Positions 41,975-51,324 of a stretch of 64,000 nt of DNA are shown here, piece after piece. Each line of letters opens with the position of its first letter. The stretch's first letter is position 1. The position numbers were made by a program, and so were the translations under genes. The stretch lies in contig NZ_JAGGKE010000004.1 of assembly GCF_017873555.1 (NCBI RefSeq), positions 153,433 through 217,432 on the forward strand, given 5' to 3'. Below the pieces are notes generated by a model. The model was not told the origin of the DNA. It saw nothing but the letters and a program-made list of their open reading frames with translations, and did not search any database. Source of the DNA: Halorubrum trapanicum. GTDB lineage: Archaea > Halobacteriota > Halobacteria > Halobacteriales > Haloferacaceae.

Positions 41975-43240
41975 TTATCGCTCGTTGACTTCGAGCACCT
42001 TGCCGGCCGCGATGGTCTGCCCCATGTCGCGGATGGCGAAGCTGCCGAGCTCCGGGATCTCGCCGGACGGCTCGATGCTGAGCGGTTTCTGGGGTCGCAC
42101 GGTGACGACCGCGGCGTCGCCGGACTTGATGAAGTCCGGGTTCTCCTCGGCGACCTCGCCCGAGGACGGGTCGATCTTCTGATCGATCGACTCGATCGTA
42201 CAGGCGACCTGCGCCGTGTGGGCGTGGAAGACCGGGGTGTAGCCGGCCGTGATGACCGACGGGTGCTGCATGACGACGACCTGCGCCTGGAACGTCTCGG
42301 CGACGCTCGGCGGGTCGTCGGCGGGGCCACAGACGTCGCCGCGACGGATGTCGTCCTTGCCGATGCCGCGGACGTTGAACCCGACGTTGTCGCCCGGCTC
42401 GGCCTTGGGCACCTCCTCGTGGTGCATCTCGACCGTCTTCACCTCGCCGCCCACGTCGGACGGCTGGAAGGAGACGTTGTCGCCGGTGTTGAGAATCCCG
42501 GTCTCGACGCGTCCCACGGGGACGGTCCCGATACCGGAGATGGTGTAGACGTCCTGGATCGGCAGGCGGAGCGGCGCGTCCGTCGGCGGCTCGGCCTCCG
42601 GCAGGTCGTTGAGCGACTCCAGCAGAGTCGGCCCGTCGAACCAGTCGGTGTTCTCGGACGTCTCGGCGACGTTGTCGCCCTCGAACGCCGAGATCGGCAC
42701 GAACGTGGTGTCGTCGGTCGCGAAGCGGACCTGGTTGAGCAGGTCCTCGACCTCGCTGACGACCTCCTTGTAGGAGGACTCCTGGTAGTCGACCAGGTCC
42801 ATCTTGTTGACGCCGATGATGAGCTCGTTGATCCCGAGCGTGCGGGCCAGGAACACGTGCTCGCGGGTCTGGGGCGCGACGCCGTCGTCGGCCGCGACGA
42901 CGAGCACCGCGTTGTCGGCCTGCGAGGCGCCCGTGATCATGTTCTTCACGAAGTCACGGTGACCCGGACAGTCGACGATGGTGAAGTAGTACTCGTCGGT
43001 GTCGAACTCCTGGTGGGCGATGTCGATCGTGACGCCGCGCTCGCGCTCCTCGGCGAGGTTGTCCATCACGTAGGCGAACTCGAAGCCGCCCTTGCCCTTC
43101 TCTTCGGCTTCCTCGCGGTGCTGCTCGATTACGTGCTCGGGGACGCTCCCCGTCTCGTAGAGGAGGCGACCCACGAGCGTACTCTTGCCGTGGTCGACGT
43201 GGCCGATGATGGCCAGATTCTGATGCGGTTTGTCACTCAT
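41975..43240 (-). CDS. tuf: Translation elongation factor aEF-1alpha
   Basis: GTPase that delivers aminoacyl-tRNA to the ribosome (421 aa). P-loop GHVDHGKST is at residues 13-21, followed by [12 protein letters not shown] (G3) and GVNKMDL (G4), and then the two beta-barrel domains. The ATG at 43238-43240 starts the conserved [14 protein letters not shown]. In-frame sequence upstream has no homology pattern and is rejected. Confidence 0.98.
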   Translation of the reverse strand: MSDKPHQNLAIIGHVDHGKSTLVGRLLYETGSVPEHVIEQHREEAEEKGKGGFEFAYVMDNLAEERERGVTIDIAHQEFDTDEYYFTIVDCPGHRDFVKNMITGASQADNAVLVVAADDGVAPQTREHVFLARTLGINELIIGVNKMDLVDYQESSYKEVVSEVEDLLNQVRFATDDTTFVPISAFEGDNVAETSENTDWFDGPTLLESLNDLPEAEPPTDAPLRLPIQDVYTISGIGTVPVGRVETGILNTGDNVSFQPSDVGGEVKTVEMHHEEVPKAEPGDNVGFNVRGIGKDDIRRGDVCGPADDPPSVAETFQAQVVVMQHPSVITAGYTPVFHAHTAQVACTIESIDQKIDPSSGEVAEENPDFIKSGDAAVVTVRPQKPLSIEPSGEIPELGSFAIRDMGQTIAAGKVLEVNER

Positions 43241-43424
43241 GGGGTAATCACGCGCTAAGGCGCTCTGTGAGTAAGTTTCGGTTGATTCCACTAAAACGGT
43301 TTCGATACGGCTTACAGAGTATCGCGCCGCCGTCAAGCGATTCTCGACAACGCGGAGCACGCCACGCCGCCGCACGGAGGCGACTGTGGCCGGGCCGACA
43401 GGGGGTCTCGAACGACGAGTCCGA

Positions 43425-44435
43425 CTACTCCAGTCGCCCCACGTCGCCGAGGACCGCGCTGGCCGTCTCGGGACCGCCCGCGCCGCGGCCGGAGATGTTG
43501 AGCCGGCCGGCGTGGGAGGTCTCGATCTGGACGATGTTCTGCGTGCCGGAGACCGCGAGCGTCCCGTTCTCGGGGACGAGCCGCGGCGCGACCCGGACCG
43601 TCTCGCCCGTCGCCTCACCGATCAGCCGCACCGTCCGCCCGTCCTCGGCCGCGAGCCGGAGCGCGGAGCCGGGCACGTCGCGGATGCCCTCGACGTCGGC
43701 GTCGTCGAGGGTGAACTCCCGGGCGTCCGCCGGGTCGTCGACCGCGCCGAACGAGAGGACGTTCGCGAGGATCACGCACTTGAGCGCCGCGTCGGTCCCG
43801 TCCACGTCGAAGGAGGGGTCCGCCTCCGCGACGCCGAGGTCCTGCGCCTCCGCGAGCACGTGGTCGTAGTCGAGGCCCTCGGCCGCCATCCGCGTCAGGA
43901 TGAAGTTCGCCGTCCCGTTGAGCACGCCGCGGACCGCGGTGACGTGGCCGGGTTCGATGTCCTCGACGGTCGACACCGCCGGGATCGCGCCGCCCACCGT
44001 CGCCTCGAACCGGATCCCGCCGTCGCTGTCGTCGACGGCCGCCCGCAGGTCGCCGAACCGCTCCGCGACCGGTCCCTTGTTCGCGAGGACCGCGTGGCGG
44101 TCGCGCTCCAACGCGGTTCGCACGTGCGAGAAGCCCGGCTCGGCGTCGCCCAGCGTCGTCGGCGTCGCCTCCACGAGGGCCTCGTAGTCGGCCGCCAGCG
44201 CGTCTTCCGGGTCGTCGTCGCCGACGATCCCGCGTTCCGCTTTCCGCGCGACGACGGCGTCGGGGTCGACGCCGACCGCGTCGTCTCCGCCGGCGCCACT
44301 GCCCCGGCCGCCCGTCCCGTCCGCGACGACCGCGCTCGACGAGTCCGCGACCGCGACGACCTCGTGGCCGTACTCGCCGGCCAGTTCGACGACCGAGCGC
44401 CCGACCGCGCCCGCGCCGATCACGGCGAGTCTCAC
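43425..44435 (-). CDS. hom: Homoserine dehydrogenase
   Basis: Third step of the aspartate pathway (336 aa), reducing aspartate semialdehyde to homoserine for threonine and methionine synthesis. The Rossmann motif GAGAVG is at residues 7-12; [29 protein letters not shown] and [17 protein letters not shown] match the catalytic domain. No ACT domain is fused, but the upstream gene encodes one and overlaps the start by 4 bases (ATGA). Confidence 0.95.
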   Translation of the reverse strand: MRLAVIGAGAVGRSVVELAGEYGHEVVAVADSSSAVVADGTGGRGSGAGGDDAVGVDPDAVVARKAERGIVGDDDPEDALAADYEALVEATPTTLGDAEPGFSHVRTALERDRHAVLANKGPVAERFGDLRAAVDDSDGGIRFEATVGGAIPAVSTVEDIEPGHVTAVRGVLNGTANFILTRMAAEGLDYDHVLAEAQDLGVAEADPSFDVDGTDAALKCVILANVLSFGAVDDPADAREFTLDDADVEGIRDVPGSALRLAAEDGRTVRLIGEATGETVRVAPRLVPENGTLAVSGTQNIVQIETSHAGRLNISGRGAGGPETASAVLGDVGRLE

Positions 44436-45040
44436 GCGTCCACCCCCGTGAGCGGCTCGACGACGCGGAGCTCCTTCTCGGCGGCGAGCTCGCGGACCGC
44501 CGCGAGCGCCGCGTCCGTCTCGCCCGCGCGGGCTTCGAGCCGGAGCCGCGCGCTCGACGCCTCCTCGGTCCCCTGCGGCGCCGCGAGCGACACGTCGGCG
44601 ACCGACGCCGACTCGCAGGTCTCGATCCGCGAGAGCGTGTCGGAGAGGTCGGTGTCGATGAGGTGGCCGAAGAGGAGGATCGTCACCTCCTCCGCGTAGC
44701 GCTCCGTCCCCGCCTGCATCACGTTCACGCCCTCGCTGCGGAGCGCGTCGACGATCTCCTCGAACCGGTCCGGCGTCGCCTCGAAGTCGACCTCGACCGG
44801 GATCCGCCCGCGAGGCGTCTTGTTCCCGCGCTCGTGGTAGATCGACAGGAGGTTCCCGCCGTTGTCCGCGATCGGGTGGAGCGCGGCGAGCAGCTGTCCC
44901 GGCTCGTCGACGAGTTCCAGCCGCACCGTGTGGGTCGAGGGCGTCGCCGAGGCGCGGCCGCCGTCGGGAGACGGTCCCGAGTCGGCCGGATCGAAGTCGT
45001 CGACCGCGTTCTCAGGCGCCCCGTCCCGACGATCGCTCAC
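44432..45040 (-). CDS. ACT-domain amino-acid-binding protein
   Basis: 202 aa. After an acidic tail (about 35 residues) come two ACT domains: THTVRLELVDEPGQLLAALHPIADNGGNLLSIYHER, and a second with RLRLEARAGETDAALAAVRELA. It probably senses threonine or another amino acid and regulates the downstream homoserine dehydrogenase, with which it is translationally coupled. GTG start at 45040. A promoter candidate CTTATACCGG lies at about 45190 on the minus strand. Confidence 0.85.
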   Translation of the reverse strand: MSDRRDGAPENAVDDFDPADSGPSPDGGRASATPSTHTVRLELVDEPGQLLAALHPIADNGGNLLSIYHERGNKTPRGRIPVEVDFEATPDRFEEIVDALRSEGVNVMQAGTERYAEEVTILLFGHLIDTDLSDTLSRIETCESASVADVSLAAPQGTEEASSARLRLEARAGETDAALAAVRELAAEKELRVVEPLTGVDA

Positions 45041-45352
45041 GCCGCCACCTCCGGCGGCGCGCGACCGTCGAAGCGGGACGGACGCCGGCACGGTCCTGTC
45101 CCCGACGTGGAGCGATGGTTCGGTTGCTCCGTCGCGGTACACCGGGGGGGAGTCGTGCCCGTCTGCATACCCGAACGGAGTCGGACGATCCGGTATAAGC
45201 CTTCGGCGGGGGCAGGCGTTGCCTCGCTCTCTCGTCTGCCAACGCGGCACACGGTGACGGGGGAGTCCGAGGTCGAGGAAGCAAGGATCGGCCGACCGTG
45301 GGGAATAGATGCGCGTCGAGACGACCACAGTTATAGAGACTAGGAGGCGAAT

Positions 45353-45850
45353 ACACCCGCCTTCAGGCAGGTGATGAAGCCGACATGATGGGAAGCAGTC
45401 CACTAGTCGAATGTCTCTCCCGAGTTTCACATACGGAGATTTAACCGACAGGCCGCTCTATACGGAGCTAGGAATCGGTCGGAACGGAGCGGATTCCGAA
45501 CCGTCCTTCGGAGGCGGCCTGTCCGCCCGCGTAACGAGGCAGTATCTGAAAGGCCAGTTGGTGAACGCTACATCCTCGAAGGGTGTGTCTGTGCCGACTG
45601 CTCAAAGCAAACCAGACGATACCCCCAAGTTCGTTGATGCTTGCCGGCGTCCCCCTGGCAAAAACAACACTGGGACGCCGTACACGGTCGAGGATAGGGG
45701 TAACGGCCAGTTGGCATGGCCAGCAGTCCACCAGTCCGACACTATGGGACTACCCGTGCCAGAAAGGTCTGGTAGTCAACTGACTGGACTGTAAACCTGA
45801 AACTCCCACCGCTCGGGATTCCTCCGCGTTCACGCGGAGGAGGATGTCAA
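45353..45850 (+). mobile_element. Decayed IS200/IS605 (IS1341-group) element, 3' end preserved
   Basis: Lies within the 920-bp gap between the ACT and DUF3592 genes and has lower GC than its flanks. The right end is diagnostic: a perfect 8-bp hairpin with TTCA loop (45821-45828 with 45833-45840) followed by AGGATGTCAA, the form I know from right ends of haloarchaeal IS1341-type elements. The preceding frame (45411-45794) has a terminal part reading RGNGQLAWPAVHQSD that resembles TnpB C-termini, but no TnpB catalytic or zinc motif is present. The left end is uncertain. It could be a MITE-like derivative that keeps the guide-RNA segment. Confidence 0.55.
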
Positions 45851-45960
45851 GTGACGGGAGGCTGTCGCGAGGATGTGAACTCCCTCCCCGCCGTTCGTCG
45901 ACAGCCGCGACGCGCTCGCTCGCACCGCATCGGCCGCCGTCGCCCCGAGGTGAGGTAGCG

Positions 45961-46443
45961 ATGGGGGACGACGGACTGAGCGTTAGCGGGCCGAAGACGA
46001 CGCGCGGCGCGGTCATCATGCTGATCGTCGGTCTCGCGGCGACCGGCTACGGCGCGTACGACTACACCCAGCAGTCGAACGCCGTGGACGACGCCGTCGA
46101 GGTCGACGCGACGATAACCGAACTGGACGTGGAATCGACCTCGACCGGAAGCAGTACCGACGTGAGCTACCGTCCGACGGTGCGGTTCACCTACGAGCAC
46201 GACGGAACGACCTACGAGAGCACGAACGTCTTCCCGTCGGCGATCTCGCCGAACTACGGCACCGAGTCGGCGGCGCGGTCGGTGATCGAGGCGTACGCCG
46301 TCGACGAGTCCGCGACCGCGTACGTCGATCCGTCCGACCCGAACGGGGCGTTCCTGAGATCACAGACGTCGAACGCCCCGCTCGTCGCGGTCGCGGTCGG
46401 ACTGATCTTCGCACTCGTCGGCGGGCGGTCGGCGATCCGGTAG
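45961..46443 (+). CDS. DUF3592-like membrane protein
   Basis: 160 aa. One helix near the N-terminus (TTRGAVIMLIVGLAATGYGAYDY), an external beta domain with VDATITELDVESTST, then YRPTVRFTYEHDGTTYESTNVFP and ATAYVDPSDPNGAFL (the DUF3592 pattern), and a C-terminal helix (APLVAVAVGLIFALVGG). Function unknown; such proteins are common cell-surface or envelope components. The ATG at 45961 follows a GAGGTG Shine-Dalgarno-like site. Confidence 0.8.
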   Translation: MGDDGLSVSGPKTTRGAVIMLIVGLAATGYGAYDYTQQSNAVDDAVEVDATITELDVESTSTGSSTDVSYRPTVRFTYEHDGTTYESTNVFPSAISPNYGTESAARSVIEAYAVDESATAYVDPSDPNGAFLRSQTSNAPLVAVAVGLIFALVGGRSAIR

Positions 46444-46522
46444 ATCCGTTCTACCATCCGATAGATCCGTCGCTACTATTCGGTAGATCTGTCGCTACCA
46501 TTCGGTAGAGCCGTCGTGCCGG
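46436..46522 (+). repeat. 22-bp imperfect tandem repeat
   Basis: Four units of 21-22 bp on the pattern TYCGGTAGATCYGTCGCTACCA, starting at the last codons of the DUF3592 gene and running toward the aEF-2 stop. There are no spacers of equal length, so it is not a CRISPR. It may serve as a convergent terminator or be a slippage product. Confidence 0.7.
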
Positions 46523-46602
46523 TTGAGCGCCGAAAGAACCGAGAGAGACTGCAGAAAGTCTCAGACCGCCGCGAATCGCAAACCGCGGACCGCGTCGTCG
46601 AC

Positions 46603-48792
46603 TTAGAAGTAGTCGATCGACTGCGGCAGTTCCAGCTTCATCCCCTTGCGCTCGCGGATCTCCATGATCTTCTCGCGCTGGAGGTTGTCGACGAGCACGC
46701 GGAAGCCCGCGTTCTCGGTGTTCCACGAGGCGCGGCCCTCGGTTGCCGAGCGGATGTCGGAGGAGAAGCCGATCATCTCCTCGACGGGCGCGATGCCCTC
46801 GACGACCATGAGGTCGCCCTCCTGGTACATGTCGTCGACGCGGCCGCGGCGGCCCTGGATCTCGCCGGACGCGGCGCCCATGTGCTCCGAGGGCACGTCG
46901 ATCCGGACGTCCTGAATCGGCTCCAGCAGGCGGACCTCGCCGTCGATCAGCGCGCGGTGGACCGCGTCGCGGACCGCCGGGATGACCTGCGCGGGACCGC
47001 GGTGGATGGTGTCCTCGTGGAGCTTCGCGTCGTGGAGGCGGAACAGCGACCCCTGGACCGGCTCGGCGGCCAGCGGGCCGTCGTCGAGCGCTTCCTGAAG
47101 CCCCTCCAAGACGAGCTCCATCGTCTCGTTGAGGTGCTGGATCCCCTTCGTGTCGTCGATGAGGATGTTGGTCCGGTGGATGTCCTCGACGTTCTGGGAG
47201 GTGTCCTTGTCCATGCCGGCGTCCTGCAGCGCCTCGCGGCGCTCAAGCTCGGGCATGTCCATCGAGACCTCGCCGAGCTGGATGGCGTCGACGATCTCCT
47301 GATCCATCGGCTCGACGGTGATGTAGAACTTGTTGTGGCGGTTCGGCGACTGCCCCTCGACCTCGCGGGAGGCCTCCTGGGGCTGCTCGCGGAACACGAC
47401 GATCGGTTCGCCGGTGATGACCGGGATGCCCTGGTTGTCGCGGATCCGCTGGGTGATCACTTCGAGGTGAAGCTCACCCTGTCCGCTGATGAGGTGCTCG
47501 CCGGTGTCCTCGTTGATCTCGATCTGGATCGTCGGGTCCTCCTTGGCGACCTGCTGGAGCGTCTCGATGAGCTTCGGCAGGTCGTCCATGTTCTGGGCCT
47601 CGACGGACTTCGTGATGACCGGCTCGGAGATGTGTTCGATCGACTCGAACGGCGTCATCTCCACGGAGGAGACGGTGGAGCCGGCGATGGCGTCGCGGAG
47701 GCCGGTGACCGACGCGATGTTCCCGGCCGGGACGCGGTCCACCTCCTCGCGCTCGGACCCCATGAACAGCCCGACGCTCTGGATGCGGTTCTTGCCCGCG
47801 GTCCCGGAGACGTACAGCTCCTGGCCCTTCTCCAGCGTTCCGGAGAAGACGCGGCCCGTGGCGATCTCGCCCGCGTGCGGGTCCATCGAGATGTCGGTGA
47901 CCATGAAGACGACCTCGCCGTCCTCGTCGACCAGCCGCATCGTGTCGGCCAGGTCGGACTCGGGGTCGCCGCGCCAGATGCGCGGAACGCGGCGGGGCTG
48001 GGCGTCGACCGGGTTCGGGAAGTGCTCGCAGACCATGTCGAGCACGACGTCCGAAAGCGGCGTCCGCTCGTGGAGCTCCTGCCGCTTGTCGTTCTGTTCC
48101 AGCTCCATGATGTCGGCGAAGTCCATGCCGGTCCGCTGCATCGAGGGCATCGAGACGCCCCACTTGTACAGCGCGGAGCCGAACCCGACCGTGCCGTCCT
48201 CGACGGAGACGGTCCAGTCCTCGGGGATGTCGTCCATGTTCTCGGCCATCCCGCGGATGAGCTCGTTGACGTCGGCGATGACGGAGAGGAGCCGCTCTTG
48301 CATCTCCTGTGGGCCTTCCTGAAGCTCCGAGATGAGGCGGTCGACCTTGTTGATGAACAGGGTCGGCTTCACGCCCTCGCGGAGCGCCTGCCGGAGCACC
48401 GTCTCCGTCTGGGGCATCGCGCCCTCGACGGCGTCGACGACCACCAGCGCGCCGTCGACCGCGCGCATCGCGCGGGTGACGTCGCCCCCGAAGTCCACGT
48501 GGCCCGGGGTGTCGATGAGGTTGATGAGGTGGTTGGTGTCCTCGTACTCGTGGGTCATCGAGACGTTCGCCGCGTCGATGGTGATCCCGCGCTCCTGCTC
48601 GTCCTCCTTCGTGTCCATCGCGAGCTGCTCGCCCGCGGTGTCCTCGGAGATCATGCCGGCGCCCGCCAGCAGGTTGTCGGAGAGCGTCGTCTTCCCGTGG
48701 TCGACGTGGGCGGCGATGGCGATGTTCCGGATGTGCTCCGGGTTGTCCATCAGCCGCTCACATTCCTGAACGATCTTCTTGCGTCGGCCCAT
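46603..48792 (-). CDS. fusA: Translation elongation factor aEF-2
   Basis: Ribosomal translocase (729 aa). P-loop AHVDHGKTT begins at residue 28; [10 protein letters not shown] and FINKVDRLI follow. Domains II-V are complete. The diphthamide site is the His in [19 protein letters not shown]. The ATG at 48792 gives [15 protein letters not shown], the normal archaeal N-terminus; in-frame codons upstream are not conserved. Confidence 0.98.
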   Translation of the reverse strand: MGRRKKIVQECERLMDNPEHIRNIAIAAHVDHGKTTLSDNLLAGAGMISEDTAGEQLAMDTKEDEQERGITIDAANVSMTHEYEDTNHLINLIDTPGHVDFGGDVTRAMRAVDGALVVVDAVEGAMPQTETVLRQALREGVKPTLFINKVDRLISELQEGPQEMQERLLSVIADVNELIRGMAENMDDIPEDWTVSVEDGTVGFGSALYKWGVSMPSMQRTGMDFADIMELEQNDKRQELHERTPLSDVVLDMVCEHFPNPVDAQPRRVPRIWRGDPESDLADTMRLVDEDGEVVFMVTDISMDPHAGEIATGRVFSGTLEKGQELYVSGTAGKNRIQSVGLFMGSEREEVDRVPAGNIASVTGLRDAIAGSTVSSVEMTPFESIEHISEPVITKSVEAQNMDDLPKLIETLQQVAKEDPTIQIEINEDTGEHLISGQGELHLEVITQRIRDNQGIPVITGEPIVVFREQPQEASREVEGQSPNRHNKFYITVEPMDQEIVDAIQLGEVSMDMPELERREALQDAGMDKDTSQNVEDIHRTNILIDDTKGIQHLNETMELVLEGLQEALDDGPLAAEPVQGSLFRLHDAKLHEDTIHRGPAQVIPAVRDAVHRALIDGEVRLLEPIQDVRIDVPSEHMGAASGEIQGRRGRVDDMYQEGDLMVVEGIAPVEEMIGFSSDIRSATEGRASWNTENAGFRVLVDNLQREKIMEIRERKGMKLELPQSIDYF

Positions 48793-49010
48793 TATACCGA
48801 GTGTTACCGAAAGGAGGGTCAAAAGGGTAGTGTTTCGTCGCGGCCGTTTCGCGGGGGATCACCCCCGATCCCCGGCGATTTCGTGTCGACTGGTGTCACG
48901 GAACGAGAGGCGAAGCGGTCGGTCTCGCGGTCGTCGACGCGACCCGCGACCGGCGGAACCGCCCGCGAGCATCGGCGCGGTTTTAAGTTCTGACTCGGGA
49001 AACGTGAGGC

Positions 49011-49652
49011 ATGAACGAGACGCTCTCACGGCTCGTCGACAGCGGCGTGGTCGCGGTGCTGCGCGGGGTGCCGGCCGACCAGCTCATCGAGATCGCGGAG
49101 GCGCTGCGCGAAGGCGGCGTCACCGCCGTGGAGATCACCGCCGACACGCCGAACGTGGCCGAGAAGCTCGGCGAGGTCGCCGGCTCCTTCGGCGACGAGG
49201 TCGTGGTCGGCACCGGGACGGTCCTCGACAGCGAGACGGCGAGAACGACCCTGATGGCGGGCGCGGAGTTCGTCGTCTCGCCGAGCCTCCACGAGGACGT
49301 CATCGAGACGTGTAACCGCTACGGCGCCGTCACCGCGCCCGGCGTGATGACCCCGACCGAGGCGATCCGCGGCTACGAGGCCGGCGCCGACTTCGTGAAG
49401 GTGTTCCCCGCGAAGACCGTCGGCCCGGACCACCTCGGCGCGATGAAGGGACCGCTCGGGCAGATCCCGATGATGCCGACCGGGGGCGTCGGCCCGGACA
49501 ACGCCGCGGACTACATCGACGCGGGCGCGTTCGCGGTCGGCGCCGGCGGCGCGCTCGTCGACTACGACGCCGCCGAGCGCGGCGACTACGAGTCCATCAC
49601 GGAGACCGCCCGCGAGTTCACCCGCGTCGTCGAGGAGGCGCGCGACGATTAG
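49011..49652 (+). CDS. KDPG/KHG aldolase (class I)
   Basis: 213 aa. Cleaves 2-keto-3-deoxy-6-phosphogluconate to pyruvate and glyceraldehyde-3-phosphate, the last step of the semi-phosphorylative Entner-Doudoroff path used by haloarchaea. The Schiff-base Lys is K130 in FVKVFPAKTVGPDHLGAMKG; the catalytic Glu is E41 in AVEITADTP. TPTGG-like phosphate binding is at PMMPTGGVGPDNA. A TTTTAA element 25-30 bases upstream fits a leaderless ATG. Confidence 0.92.
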   Translation: MNETLSRLVDSGVVAVLRGVPADQLIEIAEALREGGVTAVEITADTPNVAEKLGEVAGSFGDEVVVGTGTVLDSETARTTLMAGAEFVVSPSLHEDVIETCNRYGAVTAPGVMTPTEAIRGYEAGADFVKVFPAKTVGPDHLGAMKGPLGQIPMMPTGGVGPDNAADYIDAGAFAVGAGGALVDYDAAERGDYESITETAREFTRVVEEARDD

Positions 49653-49782
49653 AACCGGGGTGACCTCGGTTCGATCGGCAACACGACGCGGGCAGCCACC
49701 GCACACTTCGCAAAAGTCCCTGTCACGCGCGCGAGACCCCGCCAATGACAGGGGTTTTTTGAATCGACTCCGTGGGTGGGGC

Positions 49783-50343
49783 ATGGATACCGACGGTTGG
49801 CCGATTCTCGATTCGGCCATCGAACACGAGAACCCGTACTTCAGCGTCGAGCGGTTGAACGTCAGGCTGCCGACCGGTCGCCCGAACGACTACTATCGGA
49901 TTCGAATCGAAAGCGAGGGCGCGATCGCCGTCGGAACGCACGACGGCCGGCTCGTGCTGGTAGAGCTGTATCGGCCGCGTCTCGGAGCGTCGTTCGTGGA
50001 GTTTCCCGGTGGCGGGATAGACGAGGGAGAGGATCCGAAGACGGCAGCAGTCCGGGAGTTCACGGAAGAGACCGGCTACGAAGCGGACGGCGCGGAGTAT
50101 CTGGACTCGTTTTATCACAGCCCGTGGAACAGCGCAGAACAGCACGTGGTGTGGCTGGGCGAGACGGAACCGCCGGAGGGCGAGTGGGAGGAGAGCGAGT
50201 CGGAAGTGCGGTCGGTGATAGAGGTGTCGCCGTCTGAGGTGTTCGAACGGATACTAACGGAGCCGACCCCGAGTTGGAGCGTCTCACCGCTGGTGCTGGC
50301 GTGGCGGGAGGGACTGATCGACCTGGACGAACCCCAACGATGA
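49783..50343 (+). CDS. NUDIX hydrolase
   Basis: 186 aa. A complete NUDIX box at residues 77-99 (G, then E83, then REFTEETGY at 91-99). The flanking sequence (YRPRLGASFVEFPGGGIDEG, and SFYHSPWNSAEQHVVWLGE) resembles ADP-ribose pyrophosphatases. The substrate is therefore probably ADP-ribose or a related nucleoside diphosphate. The ATG at 49783 lies about 25 bases after a TTTTTT tract. Its stop overlaps the next start (ATGA at 50340-50343). Confidence 0.88.
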   Translation: MDTDGWPILDSAIEHENPYFSVERLNVRLPTGRPNDYYRIRIESEGAIAVGTHDGRLVLVELYRPRLGASFVEFPGGGIDEGEDPKTAAVREFTEETGYEADGAEYLDSFYHSPWNSAEQHVVWLGETEPPEGEWEESESEVRSVIEVSPSEVFERILTEPTPSWSVSPLVLAWREGLIDLDEPQR

Positions 50344-50981
50344 CCGACAGCTCGAAGGACGAATCCCCGGACGACGGCTCTGACTCCGAAGGCGAACACC
50401 GAGTCAAACTGCGTCGCTGCGATCCGCTTCAGCGGGCCGCAGACGAGGGAAACGACCAAGAAGAGCGAGTGATGGACGCGCTTCTCGTCGACTACCAGAC
50501 CGCTTCGGAGGAGGCCCGGTACCGCGACCGCCTGATAACCCAGACGTTTTACCTCGCGTTCGTGGTCGGAGGGTTACTCCTCAACGGGGCGATCACGATA
50601 TTCTCCGACCTCTCGGTGACACCGAGCGGGAGGTACTTCGCTCTCGCGTTGATCTGCGGTCTCGGGGCGGTCAGTTTCTTCCTGCTACTCGTGTTCGCGG
50701 ATAGCTTTCGACACAGTCGCGACAGCGCCTGGGCGAGGCGAGACGAGATCGAATCGTACGTGCGTTCGAGGTATCCGGCCGTGCTGGAGACGAACAGGAG
50801 CATCACGGACTCCCTCTCGTTCGGCAGCTACGAATACGGTACAGAGAAATCGTACTTCGCCGGGGTGTCGGCGAGCAAGTGGGTTCCGCGGTTTTTCCAG
50901 TTTTCCATTCTCCTGTGTGTTCTCGGATTCCTCGCCGCCGTCTCCCTCCTCGTTCGAAGCGTCGGAGTCGGACTACCGTGA
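50340..50981 (+). CDS. Uncharacterised three-helix membrane protein (213 aa)
   Basis: I do not recognise the family. An acidic N-terminus (about 45 residues) is followed by a charged helical segment (MDALLVDYQTASEEARYRDRLITQ). Two adjoining transmembrane helices (FYLAFVVGGLLLNGAITIF and FALALICGLGAVSFFLLLVF) come next, then a cytoplasmic or external loop with a Tyr-rich part (SFGSYEYGTEKSYFAG) and a final helix (FSILLCVLGFLAAVSLLV). It is translationally coupled to the NUDIX gene by a 4-base overlap. The pair could handle a nucleotide signal at the membrane, but that is speculation. Confidence 0.65.
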   Translation: MTDSSKDESPDDGSDSEGEHRVKLRRCDPLQRAADEGNDQEERVMDALLVDYQTASEEARYRDRLITQTFYLAFVVGGLLLNGAITIFSDLSVTPSGRYFALALICGLGAVSFFLLLVFADSFRHSRDSAWARRDEIESYVRSRYPAVLETNRSITDSLSFGSYEYGTEKSYFAGVSASKWVPRFFQFSILLCVLGFLAAVSLLVRSVGVGLP

Positions 50982-51324
50982 CAGACACAGCGGTCACGTG
51001 GTCGTCGACACGCCGAGTGTCCACGGAGATGTCCGTCGAGACGCGCGCGGTCCCGCCGGCGCATGCGACGCCGCCAAGCGCGTCGACCCCACCATGGCGT
51101 TCCCCGCTTTAATGCCATGACACACTATACCATATATACAAGCGTCTGAGACCACAACTGAGGGTGACTTCCAGTCCGTCAAAGAGAGGCACACCTGTCT
51201 GGAAGTCACCCCGAAACGCTATCAGTACCCAACTACCAGTCGCTCACCGTCACTTTCCCTGCCGGGGAGATCGACCCCGGCGCCGCGGGGCAGACCGCGG
51301 CGGCACGGGGGTCGTCCACGACAA
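50982..51324. other. Convergent intergenic region with a 13-bp inverted repeat
   Basis: 343 bp between the membrane-protein stop and the PolD large-subunit stop; no gene is supported. It holds GGGTGACTTCCAG (51162-51174) and its exact reverse complement (51199-51211) with a 24-base loop, preceded by AT-rich ACTATACCATATATACAAG. It may be a bidirectional terminator or the remains of a small insertion. Confidence 0.5.

Noticed and set aside
43241..43618. N-terminal extension of aEF-1alpha
   Set aside because: Open in frame but Arg/Ser-rich and unlike any aEF-1alpha; the ATG at 43240 gives the universal N-terminus.
45411..45794. Stand-alone 127-aa gene
   Set aside because: It has no recognisable fold and overlaps the decayed IS element; best read as remnant coding or noncoding sequence of that element.
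46436..46522. CRISPR array
   Set aside because: Adjacent units of 22 bp without spacers; no cas genes nearby. No other regularly spaced repeats were seen in the window.
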